From assembly GCA_029931535.1 (NCBI GenBank), contig JAQPZY010001297.1:1798001-1862000 (forward strand): a stretch of 64,000 nucleotides of DNA. Direction: 5' to 3'. The stretch comes from Margaritifera margaritifera (lineage: Eukaryota; Mollusca; Bivalvia; Unionida; Margaritiferidae). Below the pieces are notes generated by a model that did not search any database, was not told the DNA's origin, and saw nothing but the letters and a program-made list of their open reading frames with translations. This document shows, in pieces, positions 59,301 through 64,000 of this stretch. A program made the translations under genes and the position numbers. The first letter of the stretch is position 1. Every line of letters begins with the position of its first letter.

Positions 59301-60472
59301 TCTCAACTCTAGACGATTTAGTGTGTAAGATGGTTTAATGTTAGCGAATGTACTAAGACCGTTGTCCCACCCACAAACTTCACCTCTGCATTACATTACC
59401 GACAACTGAAAAGGTTATCGATTAATTTTAAATCTTTCTCGACGAATTTCAGCCCCCCCCCCCCAAAAAAAAAGACAACAGCAAGAACAAAAAAAAAAAA
59501 AAAAAAAAAAGAAAGAAAACAACCTGCCAGACAAGTGATTATGTCTTTTTATTACGCACCAGCTCGTTCAAGTCTTCGGACTGCGTATCTGCCATGCAGG
59601 ATAAAATGTGCAGTTCAACCATTTTCTAGCCGAAGCATCTTAAGAACTAGTTGGCTGAAATTTAAACTTTAGGTGTATGGTACTTATATTAACACCTCAG
59701 AAACACGTTCATTGACAATGTACTGCGGCACACATATCGGCAGGCTCAGTTTCCCAGTACACTAATATATTAGATGAACTGCACATCCATAGAAATAACC
59801 ATATTGATCCCCATATTTTTAAGAAAATGAGGGGACTATATTATCCTGCCTGTGTGTGCATTTACATTGCACTCCTACACCATTTGAAACGTTTGGTGCA
59901 TATATATTTAAAGGGGAGATTGGCGGTAGTGACAACTTTGAAGGGCATGGGATGATGTTGCTTTGCTGCATACATTTAGCTGATTGGCGTTATTTGATAA
60001 GACACAGTCTGATTTCTGTTACTAGGTTTAACTTATAAAGAGTATTACTTACCCCTAAACCTACAGAAAGGAAGTTGAAATTGTGCAAAAATCTGATGTT
60101 TGTTAGAGTTTATAAAGATTGGTGTTTGAATATCTGGTGAATAGACGTGAACTAGCCGTTCTTCATATTGATATGATGACTCAGTCCAGCATGTTTGTTT
60201 GCACCGTTTCAACTTGAACTTTCAGTCTGGGAGAAAAATAGAATTTGTCTAATGGCATTTATACTTTTCATGGGCAACCAGACCACTCTTACTACCAGGC
60301 CTGGTGATGTGGGCTAAGATCATCATGTGTATAATTTATACGTGAAAATTTCAAAAATTTATTGTAAGAAGATAATAAAAAGAGTAACAACATGAACACG
60401 GTAAATTTAGAAGTAATTAAATTGCCACATATATCCAAAATGGACGTGGTTTTCTTTGTGTGTTTATTTCAG

Positions 60473-60676
60473 GGCCTTAGTCCAGAGATGGCCAGAGACG
60501 TTTTGCACAGAGATGGTCCAAATGAACTGACACCTCCTAAAACCACACCCGAATGGGTTAAATTTTGTAAACAGATGTTTGGAGGTTTTTCATTACTCTT
60601 GTGGATAGGGGCCATCCTGTGTTATGTTGCATATTCCATTCAAGCAGGAGCAATGGAGAATCCACCTGGAGACAAT
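60473..60676 (+). CDS. Na+/K+-ATPase alpha subunit exon: actuator entry and M1 (gene 2)
   Basis: 68 codons, phase 0 at both ends, GTAAGT donor. It reads [58 protein letters not shown] and [10 protein letters not shown]. The PEWVKFC...GGF segment and the M1 helix are near-invariant in the family. The M1-M2 extracellular loop runs from SIQA to GDN. The Gln of SIQA and the Asp-Asn at the loop end sit at the two border positions that set ouabain sensitivity in mammals; both sensitive-type residues are kept. Confidence 0.97.
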
Positions 60677-62055
60677 GTAAGTTGACATAAAAAGGAAATA
60701 ATAACAGTCTTTTTACACTCCTGCTTGAGGTATAATGCCTTTCCCATTAACTCTTATTAGGTAGAAATTTTAACAATTTATATTACTCTATCAAAGCAGA
60801 AAGTAAAAACGACTAGTGATGAATACGTTGTCTCAAATACAAATAGATTCTTACCAATTTACCAGTATATATTTCATTGTAATTTCTAGAAATGGTCCAC
60901 ATTTTTGAACTGTTTTGTATGATGTATCATCAGATCATGAGTACAGAACTATTTACTGCTATGATATCACAGTAGTTTCTACGGATTATTTAAAACAAAA
61001 TATGGGCTGCAGGTTAAGATATTAATTTTATCGGTGGATTCTTTTACTACAAAGAATGGCTGACACCAGAGGACTATTAATTTATTAGGCTGTTCAGCTC
61101 ATCAATGAAGGACTTGATAATGCTATACTGCACTCAATTCAAGCATCTCTCTGATTGTGAGAGAGAGGCCATTATGTGTAGATCCTGCAACTTTGATGTT
61201 GTGATGAACTGTTGATAAAGAAGATCAAGGAGTGGGATTAATGATCACAGTGAATAACATGATAGGGTCCTAATGGAGATCAATGTATACCCAAAGAATT
61301 GTGACCTAGTAATAGTCTAAACAAAATCTATTTTTATTTACCTTTCATCATTCTTCATTCAGGGTTTTGGATTAGAGCTGTCCATTTTCTCCCTCATGCG
61401 TTCATCATTTCATTTGCAATCATTCTGCATTACATTTAATATGCTTCATTCTGCATTTTATTTGCATTCAATCTGTCTTCAGTTTTAGTTTCATCGGTAA
61501 AATACACATTTTAGGATCCATAATAGGTGAGGTATAAAACCTGTCTTTCGCATGTACGCTGGTAGTCTTCACATACAGGTGGTAATTGTAGTACGCTGGT
61601 AGTCTTCACATACAGGTGGTAATTGTAGTACGCTGGTAGTCTTCACATACAGGTGGTAATTGTAGTACGCTGGTAGTCTTCACATACAGGTGGTAATTGT
61701 AGTACGCTGGTAGTCGTCACATACAGGTGGTAATTGTAGTACGCTGGTAGTCTTCACATACAGGTGGTAATTGTAGTATGTGTCGTTCTTTCGCATGTAT
61801 ACTGGTAGTCTTCACATACAGGTGGTAATTGTAGTACGCTGGTAGTCTTCACATACAGGTGGTAATTGTAGTACGCTGGTAGTCTTCACAAACAGGTGGT
61901 AATTGTAGTATGTGTCGTTTTATATTCTCATCATTTTTTCATTTGATATACATGTACTCAGAAAAATCGTACATTGAAAAGCTTCCTCATTAATGGCTTT
62001 GAAGTTCGAGAATTTCATCAAATTCTAGAATAATGATGTCTTTTTTTCTTTTCAG
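60677..62055 (+). other. Intron of gene 2 with a 37-bp array
   Basis: GTAAGT to TTTTCAG. A 37-bp repeat fills 61553-61912. Near 61380-61470 TTCATTCTGCATTTAATATG-like phrases recur loosely. There is no other coding signal. Confidence 0.85.
61553..61912. repeat. 37-bp tandem repeat, about nine units in two blocks
   Basis: The unit is GTACGCTGGTAGTCTTCACA, then TACAGGTGGTAATTGTA. Six units are followed by GTATGTGTCGTTCTTTCGCA, then three more units and the start of the same GTATGTGTCGTT spacer. The block and spacer were thus duplicated together. Confidence 0.95.
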
Positions 62056-62169
62056 TTATATCTAGGTATTGTATTAACAGCAGTAGTGGTAGTAACTAGT
62101 TGTTTCTCCTATTATCAAGAAACCAAGAGCTCAAGGATTATGGACTCGTTCAAAAATTTGATTCCTCAA
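62056..62169 (+). CDS. Na+/K+-ATPase alpha subunit exon: M2 (gene 2)
   Basis: 38 codons, phase 0, with TTTTCAG before and GTGAGT after. It reads [20 protein letters not shown], then [18 protein letters not shown]. This is the M2 helix and the SYYQExKSSxIMxSFKNxxPQ linker into the actuator domain, one of the most conserved stretches of the family. No deviations of note. Confidence 0.97.
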
Positions 62170-62595
62170 GTGAGTATATTGAACTTGTTCAATAAATCTG
62201 TACAGAGTGTCCCTGTCAGGTAAACTACCCTATTAAAAGTAGAGTTCAAACATTTCTTTCACATTTCTTTGAAAGGGGACCCGGATAAGGAATGAGATCC
62301 TGTCTCATCTGCATAAGCGTAAAGCTCGTGATATTTCTGTGTACAAAGTTAAGGTCCTGTATTAAGTTGTTTGAAAGTTCCATATTACTACATCAGTTGC
62401 TGTATTCAACGGAATCTTTGGGATATTATTATTAAATGTATATAGTTTGTACCCTTATATTCCAGTAGTTCCTGCCTCACATACGTAATCAGGAAGCTGG
62501 GTCATTATAACGCTGTGTAAAGGCGAGATATCATGTTCCACATGACACTTTTATTCATTGAATGAAACTTTCACGTGTGATATATCTATTTTCAG
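62170..62595 (+). other. Intron of gene 2, 426 bp
   Basis: GTGAGT to CTATTTTCAG; no repeat or additional frame recognised. Confidence 0.85.
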
Positions 62596-62730
62596 TATGC
62601 ACTTGTTGTGCGAAATGGTGAAAAACAGAATATAAGAGCTGAGGAATTGGTAGTAGGTGATGTAGTTGAAGTCAAATGTGGAGATGGTATACCAGCCGAT
62701 ATCAGAGTTATAAGTGCCCATGGATTCAAG
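62596..62730 (+). CDS. Na+/K+-ATPase alpha subunit exon: actuator domain start (gene 2)
   Basis: 45 codons, phase 0, with GTAATC after. It reads [38 protein letters not shown] and ISAHGFK. It is the beta-rich actuator (A) domain before the TGES dephosphorylation motif, which should lie in the next exon, outside the window. The family usually has GGDRIPAD or FGDRIPAD here; this gene has CGDGIPAD, so the normally conserved Arg is Gly. The rest is intact, with no frameshift, so the gene looks functional or only recently divergent. Confidence 0.95.
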
Positions 62731-64000
62731 GTAATCTTTCTTCTTCTTGTTTTATATCAGAGATAAGAACAATTTTGTAGCAAGATTTTAAATAGTAAAT
62801 TGTCTGATCTCAGCATGCAGCTTTTATGTAAAAAATTACTTAAGAAAAAATGATTGATATAGTACTCCCTCAGTATAATGATGTCCATGGGAGTCATGGA
62901 ATATACTACCTTATAGTGAGACGGCCTTGTAATGAACTGCATGATACAGTACTCCCTCATTATAATGAGGTCCATGGGAGTCATGGAGTGTACCATCTTA
63001 TAGTGAGACAGACTGATAATGAAATACATGCTACAGTACTCATTTTAGTGCTGTGCATAGGAGTCGTGGAGTATATCACCTTATAGTGAGACAGCCTTGT
63101 AATGAACTGAATGATACAGTACTCCCTCATTATAATGAGGTCTATGGGAGTCGTGGAGTGTACCATCTTATAGTGGGACAGCCTGATAATGATGTACATG
63201 ATACAGTACTCATTATAATGCTGTGCATGGGAGTCGCAGAGTATATCCCTTGTACCGAGAGCCTTATAATGAAGTACATTATACAGTACTCCCTCATTAT
63301 AATGATGTCAAAGGAGTCGTGTTGTATACTAACGTATTGTGAGACAGCCTTGTAATGAAGTACATGATACTGTAGTCATTATAATGCTGTTCATGGGAGC
63401 CGTGGAGTATACCACCTTATTGTGAGACAGCCTTGTATTGAAAGATATGATACAGTACTCCCTCATGATCATGCTGTCCTCAGGAGCGGTGGAATATACC
63501 ACCTTTTAGAGAGGCAGCCTTGTAATGAAGTACATGATAATGTACTTATAATGTCCGTGGAAGTCGTGGAGTATACAACTTTATAGTGAGGCAGCCTTGT
63601 AATGAAGTACATGATAATGTACTTATAATGTCCGTGGAAGTCGTGGAGTATACAACTTTATAGTGAGGCAGCCTTGTAATGAAGTACATGATAATGTACT
63701 TATAATGTCCGTGGAAGTCGCGGGGTATACAACTTTATAGCGAGGCAGCCTTGTAATGAAGTACATGATACGGTACTCTTTATAATGAAGTACATGATAC
63801 GGTACTCTTTATAATGAAGTACATGATACGGTACTCTTCATAATGAAGTACATGATACGGTACTCTTTATAATGCTGTTCATGTGAGTCAGGAGTATACT
63901 ACCTTATATTGAGACCACCTATGACCACACTCACCTTAAAACAGGGACAATATTACAATGAAGGGCATTAGTGCGGAAGTGCTGTAGGTGTGATGTTGAC
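62731..64000 (+). other. Start of the next intron of gene 2, filled with tandem repeats
   Basis: After GTAATC the sequence soon enters the array annotated at 62855-63900 and then reaches the window end without another exon. Confidence 0.7.
62855..63900. repeat. ~80-90-bp tandem repeat with 77-bp and 30-bp sub-arrays
   Basis: Units share ATGATACAGTACTCCCTCAT, TATAATGAGGTCCATGGGAG, TCGTGGAGTATACCACCTTA and TAGTGAGACAGCCTTGTAAT. Near 63525-63760 a 77-bp version (GATAATGTACTTATAATGTC...) is repeated three times almost exactly. At 63770-63865 a 30-bp piece (TAATGAAGTACATGATACGG, TACTCTT) is repeated about four times. Confidence 0.9.

Larger units (their letters stand above)
54418..60472 (+). other. 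Intron of Na+/K+-ATPase gene 2 (6.1 kb)
   Basis: It runs from GTGAGA to TGTTTATTTCAG. It holds a 135-bp array (55370-56045), a MITE-like element (56062-56340), C/A-runs (56347-56359, 59451-59510) and otherwise A+T-rich sequence. No additional pump exon is visible; splicing across it is in phase 0. Confidence 0.75.

Overview
This is a eukaryotic, almost certainly invertebrate-animal, nuclear window: A+T-rich, short exons bounded by GT...AG introns, dense microsatellites, minisatellites and decayed transposons. The two recognisable genes encode Na+/K+-ATPase alpha subunits. Transposon-derived relics (Polinton-like block, YqaJ/SWIM-type gene, DDE_Tnp_4, hAT, LINEs, tRNA-SINE) and the protein sequence fit a lophotrochozoan, most likely a mollusc; species cannot be told from sequence alone. 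There are no bacterial-type operons and no CRISPR.

Layout. 1-6.9 kb: the last two coding exons and 3' end of a first Na+/K+-ATPase alpha gene (+). The intron between them holds a split ~70-bp satellite, a tRNA-SINE and decayed transposase fragments. 7-15.8 kb: intergenic, with repeat modules, a 389-bp hAT-like MITE and a palindromic GT/TA/CA microsatellite. 15.9-21.4 kb: a visibly G+C-richer, intronless block of broken ORFs on both strands, read as a decayed Polinton/Maverick-type element. 22.5-25.8 kb: a LINE ORF1-like fragment and two good-looking exons (-) of an unrecognised gene, with decayed copies at 48-51 kb. 26.9-28.9 kb: a DDE_Tnp_4 transposase relic split by a complete solo LTR with perfect 5-bp target duplication. 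29-34 kb: LINE fragments, a YqaJ/SWIM-type gene relic and a strong palindrome. 36.9 kb: a hAT MITE with perfect 8-bp target duplication.

39-54 kb is the most unusual part. A candidate transmembrane exon ends exactly where a 3.8-kb minisatellite starts, and every full 40/41-bp monomer repeats the exon's last bases plus its GTAAGT splice donor. The array is organised in an ~1173-bp higher-order repeat. It is followed by a 40-bp array whose units end in an acceptor-like CATACAG, a 48-bp array open on both strands, and a 32-bp array. Two paralogous cytoplasmic-tail-like exons lie at 39.2 and 53.5 kb.

54.2-62.7 kb: four 5' coding exons of a second Na+/K+-ATPase alpha gene (+), all phase 0 at their joins, continuing beyond the window. 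The two pump genes therefore lie head to tail, about 47 kb apart. The introns of the second gene carry further arrays (135-, 37- and ~80-bp).
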